Part shown: positions 54,690-64,000 of the stretch, in pieces
Numbering within the stretch: position 1 is the stretch's first letter
How the letters are laid out: each line of letters begins with the position of its first letter
Source of the DNA: Saturnia japonica
Lineage: Eukaryota; Arthropoda; Insecta; Lepidoptera; Saturniidae
Assembly: GCA_033032175.1 (NCBI GenBank)
Contig: CM065329.1
Location: 10,174,985-10,238,984, forward strand
Direction of reading: 5' to 3'
DNA length: 64,000 nt
Notes under the pieces: generated by a model
Told to the model about the DNA's origin: nothing
Databases searched by the model: none
What the model saw: only the letters and a program-made list of their open reading frames with translations
Made by a program: the position numbers and the translations under genes

Positions 54690-56682
54690 GATTCTTGTTT
54701 ACCTTGTTTATTTTAGGTCCCTTGTCTGATCATGAGCTTTCCTCTCATAATGAGAATAGTTTGAAGCTTTATAATGAGGAATGATTTGAGGATGGGCTGG
54801 TCTGTAAAGTATACAGAAGATTATGTGGACATGTTATAATTAGGTCAATTTATTAAAACTGGGGTTGGTGCTGATGCATGTTTTTCTCACATCAGCAGAT
54901 GCTGATGCTGGTTTTAATTATTTTCTTTAAATTTAGGAATAATGTAGTGATGATCTTAATGAGTTCACTCATAAAAAAAAAAACTATTCTCATTGGTATA
55001 TAATAATAATAATAATTTTGAGATATTTATAAAAAAAAAATATTGATATTATATGAAGATCTAACTTAATAGGGTCCTTCTTCTCTTGTTTTATATAGAA
55101 ATATTTTTTGTAATTAAAGATATGGTTATATTTAATTAGTTGAAGAAGAAGAATAGTAATATTGGTGATGAACTTTAGCCATTTTAGTGGTTATTCATTG
55201 TTTGCTCTGCTATGAAACTCCTGGGTATAGGAATCAATGAACTCTTTAAAGGTGTTTTCACGAAATGATTGGATTTGAAATTTTGCCCCTAAAAATAATC
55301 CAAATTCTAAAAATAAAAATGGAAATCAGTTTGAGCAAGGTCTGATGAGTATGGTGGGTACTGGAACTGGTTATAACTCCTATAGTTCTGCAACAATCCA
55401 TTGTGCGGTGTGAATGAGCATTAGAGTGACCAAATTGTTATTTTTAGATTCTCTACCAAAAATTTCAGCTAAATCAAACATCCAACTGAAAGTCGACTAT
55501 GTTCCTACCACACATTAACAAAAATACAACTAAAACAAGTTCCTAAATTTTTAAGTAATCATCAATATCTTGATTTTAATATTTTTTTAATACTTGTATA
55601 GGTTTTCCATCACATTCAACATAGATATGTCAGTTCACAGATTTGTAAAATTTTAACACAATTTCAGAAAACATATTTTTTAGAAAACTTGTTGAAAGTG
55701 TGTGTTATTGGGGTATCTGTACCTGTTATAAATGTAAATTCATTAGCTCGCATCCTGAGATGACGAGATCGCGGGAAGGCCTGTGATAGGCGGGCGAATA
55801 GCAGGTGCAATATTTGTTTCTTTTTCGCCTATGAACTGAACTGAAGGGAACTAGCAGTATGCATTATTATATCCTATTTTTAATTAATCGTTTTTTCAAA
55901 TATTCATGCTAATGTAATTTACTACAACTATGTGATATAAATAATAACTATTTTATAATATGTTTTAATGGAACCAAATTGGATCTATGCTTGCAGCTTT
56001 CTAACAATTAATGTAGCAATATAATTTATCTATATAGCAATATATATTTATATATGATATATATGAATGTGTCGTTGATGTGACAATAAATAAATAAATA
56101 CAATATATAATTTATATAGTTCTTATCTCTTGAAGGAGCGTTTAAACGAACTAGGCTAATATCGTGCTACTTAGGAGGTTAGCCAGTGACTCGTTACAGC
56201 TCAATATAATAAAAGGAGGAAACACGTTGGCTGGGAGATTATTCCACATATACACGGTACGGTAAAAGAAAAAAATTAGTGAACTTCTTTATTCGTGCAA
56301 TGATGTGCGTTAACGTGTAGCTGTTGGCTCCATAGACCACATGACCACGTGATTCTGACAATAACAAGCAAGACAACAATAACAAGCAAGTAATTAGAAG
56401 CAAGCCAACTGCCAGAAGTACTTAAATTCTGTTATCTTATCAATGTAACAATTTTTGTAATTGGAGGTAATTGTTAGTTATGCGTCATAGATGTGACAGG
56501 GGTGGGGTAAACGCAAGGGGGGATCCGCGAGCGTAGGGGGTGCAGAGATATCGAAGGCGCGGTGCGCGGGGCACTTTTTTTTGCGTTACGGTCGCAGACG
56601 CACGCTCCTTGATTTGAATTAGCCCGATCTTGTATTTGTACCCTGAAAGATTTACAGTAATGATAATTATTTTTGTTTCTAG
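54690..56682. other. Intron b-c of copy 3
   Basis: 55195-55420 matches the block in the same intron of copy 2. Later parts include AT-rich DNA and, at 56480-56600, a G-rich stretch (GTGGGGTAAACGCAAGGGGG). No coding sequence was recognised. Confidence 0.45.
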
Positions 56683-56927
56683 AATACGGAATTATTAACA
56701 ATTATAGATGAACAAAAAGTAATAATTGAAAACACAGAACAGAATTTTTCATTAAATTTAAAGGATGCAGATGGGATTAGAAATAACCAGATTACCATAA
56801 AAACGGAGAGGCTAGAAGAGCAAGATATTAGAGATAATTCTGGGTCCACTAGCATACATTATAATAACATTCCAGTAACTTCTCAAGAATTTGAAGGCAA
56901 GTTCTGTGGTAAAATATTCAAAAATAA
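56683..56927 (+). CDS. Zinc-finger paralog copy 3, exon c
   Basis: A 245-bp exon between TTTCTAG and GTGAGT, phase 0 in and phase 2 out. Encodes NTELLTIIDEQKVIIENTEQ, LSLKD-type core (SLNLKDADGIRNNQITIKTE) and TSQEFEGKFCGKIFKN. The frame is intact. Confidence 0.76.
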
Positions 56928-56963
56928 GTGAGTATCCATCAAAGTGTTTCATTTACTTCTCTA

Positions 56964-57025
56964 TCTATACAATTAATAAAGTTGAAGTGTCTGTTTGTAA
57001 AGCTGTAAACTCGCAGCTTTTTCCA
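56964..57025 (+). mobile_element. Truncated Helitron relic, same site as in copy 2
   Basis: TCTATACAATTAATAAAGTT begins 36 bases after the exon c donor, exactly as the complete Helitron does in copy 2. Only about 60 bp remain. Confidence 0.75.
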
Positions 57026-57239
57026 TAGAAGGTCTGTTTTGTTCTTTAACTCCTTTGAGCTTGTTATAGAAAATCAAGTGTTTAATAATGTGGAATATTC
57101 AGTTAAATGCACTGTATAGACCGAACAATATTATCTTCAACATTATCAACGCTGCAACGTCTGTTGACTACCTACTATTCAGTCTGTCAGAGTCGTTATT
57201 TAACTTTTGCTGTTGTTTTGTATCTCTCCGTGGTCGCAG

Positions 57240-57381
57240 TTATTCTAAAGTTTCATCTAACAACAGATGCAATGCAGTCATAAAGTTATGCAAATATACA
57301 ATTTATGTATTAAAAACCCCGTCGAATCCGAAAAGGGTATATAAGTACCCCAATGACTTTACCAAAAAAATAAATATCTAA
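57240..57381 (+). pseudogene. Candidate alternative last exon of copy 3, interrupted
   Basis: Same acceptor (CTCTCCGTGGTCGCAG) and frame as 36265 in copy 2 (YSKVSSNNRCNAVIKLCKYT). A MITE beginning at about 57306 changes the end: the frame now runs into the MITE and stops at 57379. The original tail (KLCSVCRAHHSTI and stop) is still readable after the MITE, at about 57670-57720. Confidence 0.4.
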
Positions 57382-57665
57382 ATTTAATTTTTTATGAAAA
57401 TATAAATGTTATTGCAATTTCAAATTAACATATTTAGTTTTAGTTTCCCTAAAATTTTGCAAATTTTTAAAACGTGATAACACCGTCGGCATCCCCTGCG
57501 CCGCGTCGCCTGTATTGCCATGTAAGTTTCCTCATTTGACTAATTTTTTTAACATTTTACTAGGGGTAATTTTTTGTACTTATAATCTGAGATAGATAAC
57601 ATAAACAGAATATAATGTCGATACCATATAACACCCTCACGGATCCGACGGGGTTTTTTAATACA
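57306..57665. mobile_element. Inverted-repeat element (MITE), ~360 bp
   Basis: Left end TGTATTAAAAACCCCGTCGA (57306 on) and right end CGACGGGGTTTTTTAATACA (to 57665) are inverted copies. The matching sequence in copy 2 lacks it, so it inserted after the duplication. Confidence 0.85.
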
Positions 57666-57858
57666 CACTGCATAATTAAATTATGTTCTGTTTGTCGGGC
57701 ACACCATAGTACAATTTGACTAGCTACAGCGACTGCAACTACAACATTTGACGTGTGCTCTAGCGGGAATCACAACCGAGATACTTTCAAGTACATATCC
57801 TAACTACTACAGTATGAAAGCCAATACATCATTAACCTTTATGTTTTATCATTTACAG

Positions 57859-59050
57859 TTTCAATTTATTAAAGCACAATGATGACCACATAAGAACTGA
57901 AATAAACACACCAGCGGATAATGAATTGAATGAGTTACACCAGTGTCAATATTGCGATAAACGTTTTGATAACTATAATAATATGCTTATACACATCACT
58001 GATGTTCACAGCGAGAATAATGCCAAATGTGAAAAATGTGGAGAGCAATTTAGTAGCGTACCGAATCTTGAACGTCACGTCAAACTTTTACATGAACTTA
58101 AGAATTTACCAAATCAAGTAACTCCAAACGATATGAAATGTGTACATTGCAATGTTGGTTTCAAAAATAAATACAGATTGAATAACCATATGAAGATATG
58201 TGGTCCTGGTAAGGAGGAAGAGAGAAAGAAACTTAAATGTGACTCATGCGAGCGCATCTATCAGACGAAAGGGGCTTTAGTATCACATATAAAAAAGACT
58301 CATTATGAGTATGGGAGAATGTTTGAGTGTTGGTGTGGGAAACAGTTCCGTTCACCGATACACTTGAATGAACACAAGAATCGTCAACATAGAACCAATA
58401 TGAAAAATGAATTATACAAATGTAAATGCTGCGAGGCGGTGTATATTTTTAAAAATCATTTAACAAGGCATATAAAGAGTTCTCATTATGATTACGGGAG
58501 AACGTTTGATTGTTGGTGCGGGAAACAGTTCCGTACGCCGCAGTTCTATCGTGAGCATACGAGGCGGCAGCATGGGGGTAAAATGAAAGATAAAACTGAC
58601 GAGAAAGTTCAGTGTGACTATTGCCAAAAAAAATTAAAAATGAAACGGTATTTGATAGATCATATAAAAATATTTCACTACGATTATGGTAAAGTGTTTG
58701 AATGTTGGTGCGGGAAACAGTTCCGGACGCCGATACACTTACGTAGGCATAAGAGACGGCACTCGGACGGTAACGTTAATGATACAAATAATGAAGAATT
58801 TTACAAATTGATTAACCATATGAAGTTGTGTCGTTCCGGTAAGGAGGATGCAGTAATGAAACATAAATGTAACTTATGCGAGCGCGTCTATAAGAATAAA
58901 TGGGCTCTAATATCACATATAAAAAGGACTCATTATGACTTTGGGAGAATGTTTGAGTGTTCGTGCGGGAAACAGTTTTACAACAGTTTGGACTTGACTG
59001 AATACAAGAGTTTGGATATGGAAGAAAATTGTATCGTAGACAGTGTTTAA
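57859..59050 (+). CDS. Zinc-finger paralog copy 3, exon d: about eleven fingers
   Basis: Last coding exon from TTTACAG to TAA at 59048-59050, entered in the phase left by exon c. The linker (HIRTEINTPADNELNE) is followed by fingers starting CQYCDKRF, CEKCGEQF, CVHCNVGF (with a final Cys, C2HC), CDSCERIY, CWCGKQF, CKCCEAVY, CWCGKQF, CDYCQKKL and CWCGKQF. Then come a relic INHMKLC, CNLCERVY and a degenerate CSCGKQF that lacks the last His pair. C-X2-C and C-X1-C fingers alternate. It probably binds DNA in the nucleus. The frame is intact and longer than copy 2. Confidence 0.88.
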
Positions 59051-59059
59051 CATAGCACA

Positions 59060-59280
59060 TAAAGAGGGTGAATTAATTATGATTATGGAAAAATGTTGAA
59101 ATAAACTGTTTATTCATGTAAAATATTTCCAGTCTGGGCTATCTATAAACAAACACAAAGACAAACACAACACGATACACATATTAACTAATCCTACAAC
59201 ATTTATTACATAACTGTAGTCTATATAATAAGACTACAAACATGCAAGAAATTATCGTACTATATAAAGCTTCATTTTGT
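59060..59280 (+). other. 3' UTR region of copy 3
   Basis: AT-rich; no repeat recognised. Confidence 0.4.
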
Positions 59281-59289
59281 AAATTATGA

Positions 59290-60041
59290 TAATTTTTGAC
59301 AGGGATTCTACTGTGAAAGGGTTATCGGGGACAAGTGTTAGAAGGCACATAAGGTTGGTAGAATGGGGAATACCAGAAGTTAAAACATCATAAGGGAGAA
59401 TCTATTTCTAGTACAGTTAAAAATCTTATCAGAAGAACCTTCTTCCAAACCACATAACATACCATCATACCGGTATCCTCGGAGGGTTAAGCGGAGGTGT
59501 ACTAATGTACACCCACAGTTCACCGAGTATGTTTTTAGATCCCATGTAATAGGGGGCGAGCCTATTGCCATTAATTGGACACAAATGTCAAACTCCGAGC
59601 TGCTACTGAGTATTTCATAGAAAAACGCAATAAGTGTGCTTGACCTGGGAAACCATATTCACATAAAAAATGATCCCTATCCTTAGTTTGGCCAGATGAA
59701 CCTGCTTGAAGGAGTGACCGAGGCGAAGGCAATAGATTATGTAAGTAACATATTTGATACTATACCGATGTTTAAAAAACAATTGGTTTTTGGGGGATAT
59801 AAATTTGCATAGAGCCATAGTGTTTGCCTTTTAACTTTTTGGACAAATTCCAATCTCTTTGCCATGCAGCAATCATGCCCGATTTAGTCAATGAGCATAT
59901 GTCACTTATGTAAATCCTGTAGTGGTCCATGGATCCAGAGTGAACAGCGTTCTTAGCGCAGGACTCTACTGTTTCATTACCTGAGATGCCAGTATTCCGG
60001 AATCCAAGCAAGTACCATGTCCAGACTTTAAAATACGACAC
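59290..60041 (-). pseudogene. LINE RNase H domain and 3' end (R1/Jockey-like relic)
   Basis: The minus frame from 60041 has FRNTGISGNETVESCAKNAV, the C-terminal RNase H motif (GH.GI.GNE.VD..AK) found in several LINE clades. It then has AAWQRDWNLSKKLKGKHY. A neighbouring frame (59818-59615) gives CLRLGHSF, VHLAKLRI, matching the LRLGHs..p.HLaklri block that follows RNase H in R1-like elements. Several frameshifts are present and no RT remains. Confidence 0.68.
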
Positions 60042-60044
60042 TCC

Positions 60045-60299
60045 TACAATGCTTTCCTAATATATAATATAATATAACTGTATGCCTAAATTTGAGACGG
60101 AAAGGGTTCGAGATGATTGTTTGTAGACAGCTATTACTGTCTGTAAAAATAATAGATCTATTAAATTTGTGAGAATTTATAAATAAAATGGCTTCAAGTA
60201 CGGCGGTAACTTACCCAGTGAATACAGTGGTAATAGGCCATTACCACTGGCCATTTATAGTTTATCATAATTTTAATTCAAAATATTGGCAAAAAACTT
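60045..60299. other. No gene recognised
   Basis: AT-rich spacer. Confidence 0.4.
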
Positions 60300-60470
60300 G
60301 TTATTGGTTGTAAGTTTTTGGCGGGATCTTGAGGTGACATACAATGTGGTTATGTAGCGTTTTGCGTGATATACATAGTTTGGTTATTGTTTAAACGTAA
60401 AGTGTATTATACAAAAAAAATTGGAAACATGCATTTTGAGATGTCACGAAAATTCAACCATGCCTCAGCC
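60300..60470 (+). repeat. Dispersed repeat family 'R-A', copy 5
   Basis: GTTTTTGGCGGGATCTTGAG, GTGACATAC, AGCGTTTTGCGTGATATAC, AGTGTATTATAC and ACATGCATTTTGAGATGTCA match the other copies in order. Confidence 0.58.
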
Positions 60471-60741
60471 ATGGGTTACGCTGGTTAAACCTTAAAACAT
60501 ATAAGCACAAAACACACAGAGAACAGGTGCGGGTCAGGTCGGCAGTGCAGCGGATCTATTAATCACTATTTAAATAGACGACAAACACACGAAACACTAG
60601 CGCGGGTCGGGAGAGGCCTAGCGTCGTTACATTTGTCGTAATAAACGTTCTTACATATAGGCATTTACACAGAGAGCGTGTGTGTGTCGTGAACAGCGCG
60701 TGCAGTGAATGTGTCATCGAGTTCTTGTAATTATTTACAAA

Positions 60742-60895
60742 ATGTGTTCGGATTTCGCCATGGATATTAAAGAACGCAATATCGAATGTGTACAGAAACA
60801 TAATTGTTTATACGAAACGAGTAATAAAGATTATAAAAATGCTGTTTTAAAGGCAAGGATATGGAATTCCATTGCAGAACAATTAAATGAAACTA
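60742..60895 (+). CDS. MADF accessory gene, exon 1 (PIF/Harbinger-associated)
   Basis: From ATG 60742 (MCSDFAMDIKERNIECVQKH), then LYETSNKDYKN and WNSIAEQL, the first half of a MADF (Myb/SANT-like) DNA-binding domain. It ends in phase 1 at a GTGAGT donor. MADF proteins accompany the transposase in PIF/Harbinger elements and help it bind DNA; some are host regulators. Upstream 60480-60740 is GC-richer and may hold the promoter. A solo LTR now occupies the following intron. Confidence 0.75.
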
Positions 60896-60916
60896 GTGAG
60901 TATTTTTAATTATTTG

Positions 60917-61780
60917 TGTTGGGTACGCGTCACTTCCCCTCTGCGTGAGGGTGGAGGGGGGGGGGGGGGGTGACGTTTCCCCGGTTTGGACGGGCGTTTT
61001 GTTGCGCCGGATGCCCGTCTCGTAGACACCGTACGGATGCCAGTGGGTGGCGTGATGTTAGTAGTGAGGGGGTCCGGGGGGTGCAATAATGCACGACCGC
61101 TTGAGGTGCCGGGTCTTCAATGAAAGTCGATATCTTGATTGTTGACTGTTCGCAGGACGACCAAAGCTTTCTTCTCGTTGTTACTTGTACTTGTAGACTC
61201 GTTGAATTGCACCGTGCCCAATCCGGCCCCTCTTCGAGCTTAAGTAGTTCGAGGAATGACCGTAAAGAGAGCCCCGTTCTGTTCCGTGTTTATTTCGTGT
61301 TTTACTTTAGTTTTCGCTTTGGTTGCCCTGTTAATCTCTTTATATTTCTCTCATTATATATCTTATGTACACATGTCATATATCAAAATGTTCCTCTTTG
61401 AATTACCTATCCATTACATATTCACTTATAATATACATCAAGTATATATTCCTTACATAAGCCAAAAACAATGTAATTTACGGGCGGCATCACTGTTTTC
61501 CGTTCGTAAAATCTCTATAATATTTGATATCCTTACTCTATGCATTAATCTATTCTATACTAGTTATATTTTCACATATGTGACACACAATACATAATCA
61601 TTTATATACATCTTAATATATAACATGCAACTTGTAATGTAGCGTAGTTGCTAACATTTCTCTATAATATTGTCTGTATCAATCTATTTTATCGTAACAC
61701 ATAGTATATAACACGTAAACACAGTAATATCACATAATATCCTAACATGAAACACGAAAATGACCGTTCTGTCGCCAACA
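60917..61780 (-). mobile_element. Solo LTR, family 'TGTTGG', copy 3
   Basis: 864 bp, the reverse complement of copies 1 and 2 (plus strand begins TGTTGGGTACGCGTC and ends TCTGTCGCCAACA). Flanks ATTTG and ATATG differ at one of five bases, so the target duplication has one change. It carries a 15-base G run at 60956-60970. It lies inside the MADF gene intron, antisense to that gene. Confidence 0.9.
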
Positions 61781-61791
61781 ATATGTGTTTA

Positions 61792-62612
61792 TTAATTATT
61801 ATTAAAATAGGTTACAAATTTTTCTCTAATTTGAAAAGCTACATAGGTCGATCGTCGACTTGTTGGATTTATCAATGATAGTCCTTTTGAAATAACCGCT
61901 ACCGTATCTTGAGAAAAATTAATATCATCATTACCCCGTTTAACAATGATGTAGTTATTCAAACATGTTGTGGATTTTACAACATCAATTGTAGTTTCAA
62001 CTGCACATTCCATCCGCCTTCTAAATACTCTCCATTTGTGTGTCAACATCCCAAAAGCGTTCTCTACAACACGTCTTGCACGACAATCTATAATTGAAGT
62101 GGTTTTTTTGTGCATCGTTTAGCCCTTGGAAAGGGTCTCTTTAAATTGGTTTTGGATCACTGGTACACGGTAAAGGTTTAGCAGGTAATAACATATTTTC
62201 ATGAATATAATCTTGTAAAAACTTGAATTTTCAAAAATTGCGCTATCACTATGACGACCATAACTTCCAATATCAACCGTAATAAATTTATAATATGGAT
62301 CTACTATAACTAGCAGAACTATTGAAAATATATTGTTATAACAGTAGTAGTTTGAACCACTGTTACCGGGACATTTTATATTAATATGTTTGCCATCAAT
62401 GCTGCCAACACAATTAGGAAAATTCCAAACTTCTCTATAACCGACTTCAGACTGCTTCCAAGTATTTTCTGATGGTGCAGGCATGTATACTGGCTGCTAT
62501 ATGTCCCATATTGCTTTACAAACCTTTTATTATTTTGGAAACTGTACTGCTTCCCAATCGAAAGGAAGAGGCCATGTTTTGATATGATTCACCAGTCATT
62601 GAGTATCTGAAA
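61792..62612 (-). pseudogene. PIF/Harbinger transposase, antisense in the MADF intron
   Basis: Minus-strand pieces in order: TGESYQNMASSFRLGSSTVS (62600-62540), then FPNCVGSIDGKHINIKCP with the first catalytic Asp (near 62390). Next is VDPYYKFITVDIGSYGRHSD with the second Asp (near 62270), and RARRVVENAFGMLTHKWRVF with the catalytic Glu (near 62055). The family is DDE_Tnp_4. It is broken by a frameshift and a stop near 62505-62545 and by frameshifts near 62110. The N-terminus is missing; a TTTATTTCAG acceptor on the minus strand just before the first piece suggests it was on another exon beyond the MADF exon 2. Confidence 0.82.
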
Positions 62613-62646
62613 TAAATATAATATAATATTTATTTTTATATTGCAG

Positions 62647-62981
62647 GTGAAGCGATAAAAAGAAAGTGGAAAACTATGAGGGATGGCTACATGAAATATA
62701 AAAAACAAAGCAAGGGTACTAGAGGCTGTGAAAAAAAAACATTTAATTTCATGTGGTCAGCGCATCTCTCATTTTTGGATAGTAGTATAAGTCTCAGAGA
62801 AACCGTATCCAACATTTGTGATGGAAGCCAGACCCACATGTCTGCTTATTCAGAAACTTTACACTCTTTGATTTCTACACCTAAAAATCCCGATAATTCT
62901 GTACCACTTACACCAGGGACATCTTCTAATTCAATACCTGATTTACCAAGTTTACTAGAATCGACAGCAGCACCCTGTTGA
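62647..62981 (+). CDS. MADF accessory gene, exon 2
   Basis: After a TATTGCAG acceptor the frame continues exon 1 in phase (S then EAIKRKWKTMRDGYMKYKKQ). This completes the MADF domain; FNFMWSAHLSFLDSSI follows, then a Ser/Thr/Pro-rich tail and a TGA at 62979. The intact family proteins are longer and end in a BESS motif. Here the matching BESS-like codons lie just downstream in the same frame, so the TGA and two further stops probably cut the protein short. Confidence 0.72.
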
Positions 62982-63083
62982 GCTAAAAAGGATAGTAGGA
63001 CCTATATCGATGACATTATAGTAACCCATTTAAATAATAAAAAAGACTAAGTTATGACAGCATTGACTACTTATTTTTAAGTT

Positions 63084-63228
63084 ATGCACAAACTTTTAAA
63101 AAAATTTTGATACGAAAACAAGCTATGATTAAAGTGGATCTCGCTAAAATGATTTCCGAAGCAGAGCTATCTGAACTAACTGAAAAAACATCACTCACCA
63201 GCATATTTTGTGATATTCCCAAACTCTA
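63084..63228 (+). pseudogene. BESS-like C-terminal remnant of the MADF gene
   Basis: In the same frame as exon 2 but after stops at 62979, 63048 and 63078, the codons LIRKQAMIKVDLAKMISEAE and LSELTEK follow. They resemble the BESS-type end of PIF accessory proteins, which mediates protein contacts. The frame ends with TAA at 63226-63228. Confidence 0.5.
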
Positions 63229-63594
63229 AAAATGTTCACTCGGTTGATACTACAAATGTTCACTCAGATAATACTTGTATTGAATGGTTATCAAAAAAAT
63301 GAACAAAATAATGGCCATTGTATTGAATATTTATAAAAAAATAATGGAATATTTTACAATACTGAATGGAATAGCAGAATAGAATAGAAATGAATACTAG
63401 GTTAGTTTAAATTATGATTATGATAGTAAAATGGATGTATGGATGGAACAGCTATGACTAACTTGTATTGTTCATTATATAACGAAAAGAAATAAACATC
63501 TCACATGAATGCTTAAATAAAAGATGTACCTATGTAAAGAGACATGATTGGAAAAATAGGTAGTTGTGCATTATTTTCTCCTAACAGATTCTGA

Positions 63595-63620
63595 ATATAT
63601 ATATATATATATATATATAT
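63595..63620. repeat. (AT)13 microsatellite
   Basis: Uninterrupted alternating A and T. Confidence 0.95.
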
Positions 63621-64000
63621 GACGGAGGATGAGCTTCTCCATCGTTAGTACTGCTCATTGTCAACGTTTATAACCTTGGGCGTCGGTGGGTAGTTGGATA
63701 GAACAAACTCGTATCACGGATTAGATACTACCAGACAGCATGTAGGTAGGCACGTATAATTAATAATAGGATACTCTCAGAACGCGCAATAGTTTTAGTG
63801 ACGTCCGCACACGCCACCCGCCAACCAAAATGTGACTCAGTGGCGCCTGCGTCACTAACTCCATCGAGCGCCGCCTAATGGCGCTGGCGTTCCGAATCAG
63901 ACTCGATGTCGTCATATATATATTTAAAAAAAGAGAAAAAAGTGTGTGTGGTGCAACTAATGCGCGTTCGGGAAGACGACGTGGAAGAACCTAACCGACT
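63621..64000. other. GC-richer end segment; no gene recognised
   Basis: From 63790 on, CG-containing words are frequent (GTGACGTCCGCACACGCCAC, GAGCGCCGCCTAATGGCGCT), followed by TATATATATTTAAAAAAAG. It could be the edge of an LTR or a promoter. The window ends before this can be decided. Confidence 0.35.

Noticed and set aside
61120..61597. Plus-strand frames of 93 and 113 codons
   Set aside because: They lie wholly inside the solo LTR (60917-61780), and related frames appear in the other LTR copies without a domain.
1..64000. CRISPR array, bacterial operon or prophage
   Set aside because: No short direct repeats with unique spacers and no bacterial-type genes; all evidence is of an insect genome.

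Overview
The window looks like a transposon-saturated intergenic or accessory region of a lepidopteran (moth or butterfly) genome. The reasons are the AT-rich background, Helitrons ending in the lepidopteran-style GCGGGCACAGCTA(G/A) terminus inserted between A and T, an errantivirus primed by tRNA-Ser, Jockey and CR1-like LINEs, piggyBac and mariner relics, and spliced C2H2 zinc-finger genes with GTGAGT/GTAAGT donors. No bacterial gene, tRNA, rRNA or CRISPR array was seen. The species cannot be named from the sequence.

Layout. 1-4244: a broken CR1-like LINE (minus) and a Jockey-type LINE (plus), joined to a relic of a gypsy gag. 5090-10623: a complete LTR-to-LTR errantivirus insertion (minus). 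Its two 307-bp LTRs read as identical and it has a 4-bp target duplication, a tRNA-Ser primer site and a polypurine tract. Gag is fused in frame to the end of pol, because protease, reverse transcriptase and most of RNase H are deleted; an env frame is kept. 10859-18100: a solo LTR, short Helitrons, LINE tails and unassigned DNA.

18193-25606, 30261-37401 and 52402-59050 hold three paralogous spliced genes. All three share exons a, b and c with the same intron phases. Copies 2 and 3 end in a C2H2 zinc-finger exon that alternates C-X2-C and unusual C-X1-C fingers. They also share a short, Cys-rich, in-phase candidate alternative last exon. Copy 1 has no finger exon; the next compatible exons downstream run in phase into an open piggyBac transposase, so a host-transposase fusion gene is possible.

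39497-47547 is a near-complete autonomous Helitron of about 8 kb with precise ends and a Rep-helicase frame carrying few lesions. Around it lie a Jockey LINE fragment, several inverted-repeat elements, an internally deleted pogo element that keeps the transposase start, and a Merlin/ISXO2-like transposase fragment. 60742-63228 is a PIF/Harbinger-type pair: a spliced MADF(-BESS) accessory gene on plus, with a decayed Harbinger transposase antisense inside its intron and a solo LTR in the same intron.

The only likely host genes are the three zinc-finger paralogs. Almost everything else is mobile DNA in several nested layers, which allows relative dating: a Helitron at the same intron position in copies 2 and 3 predates that duplication.
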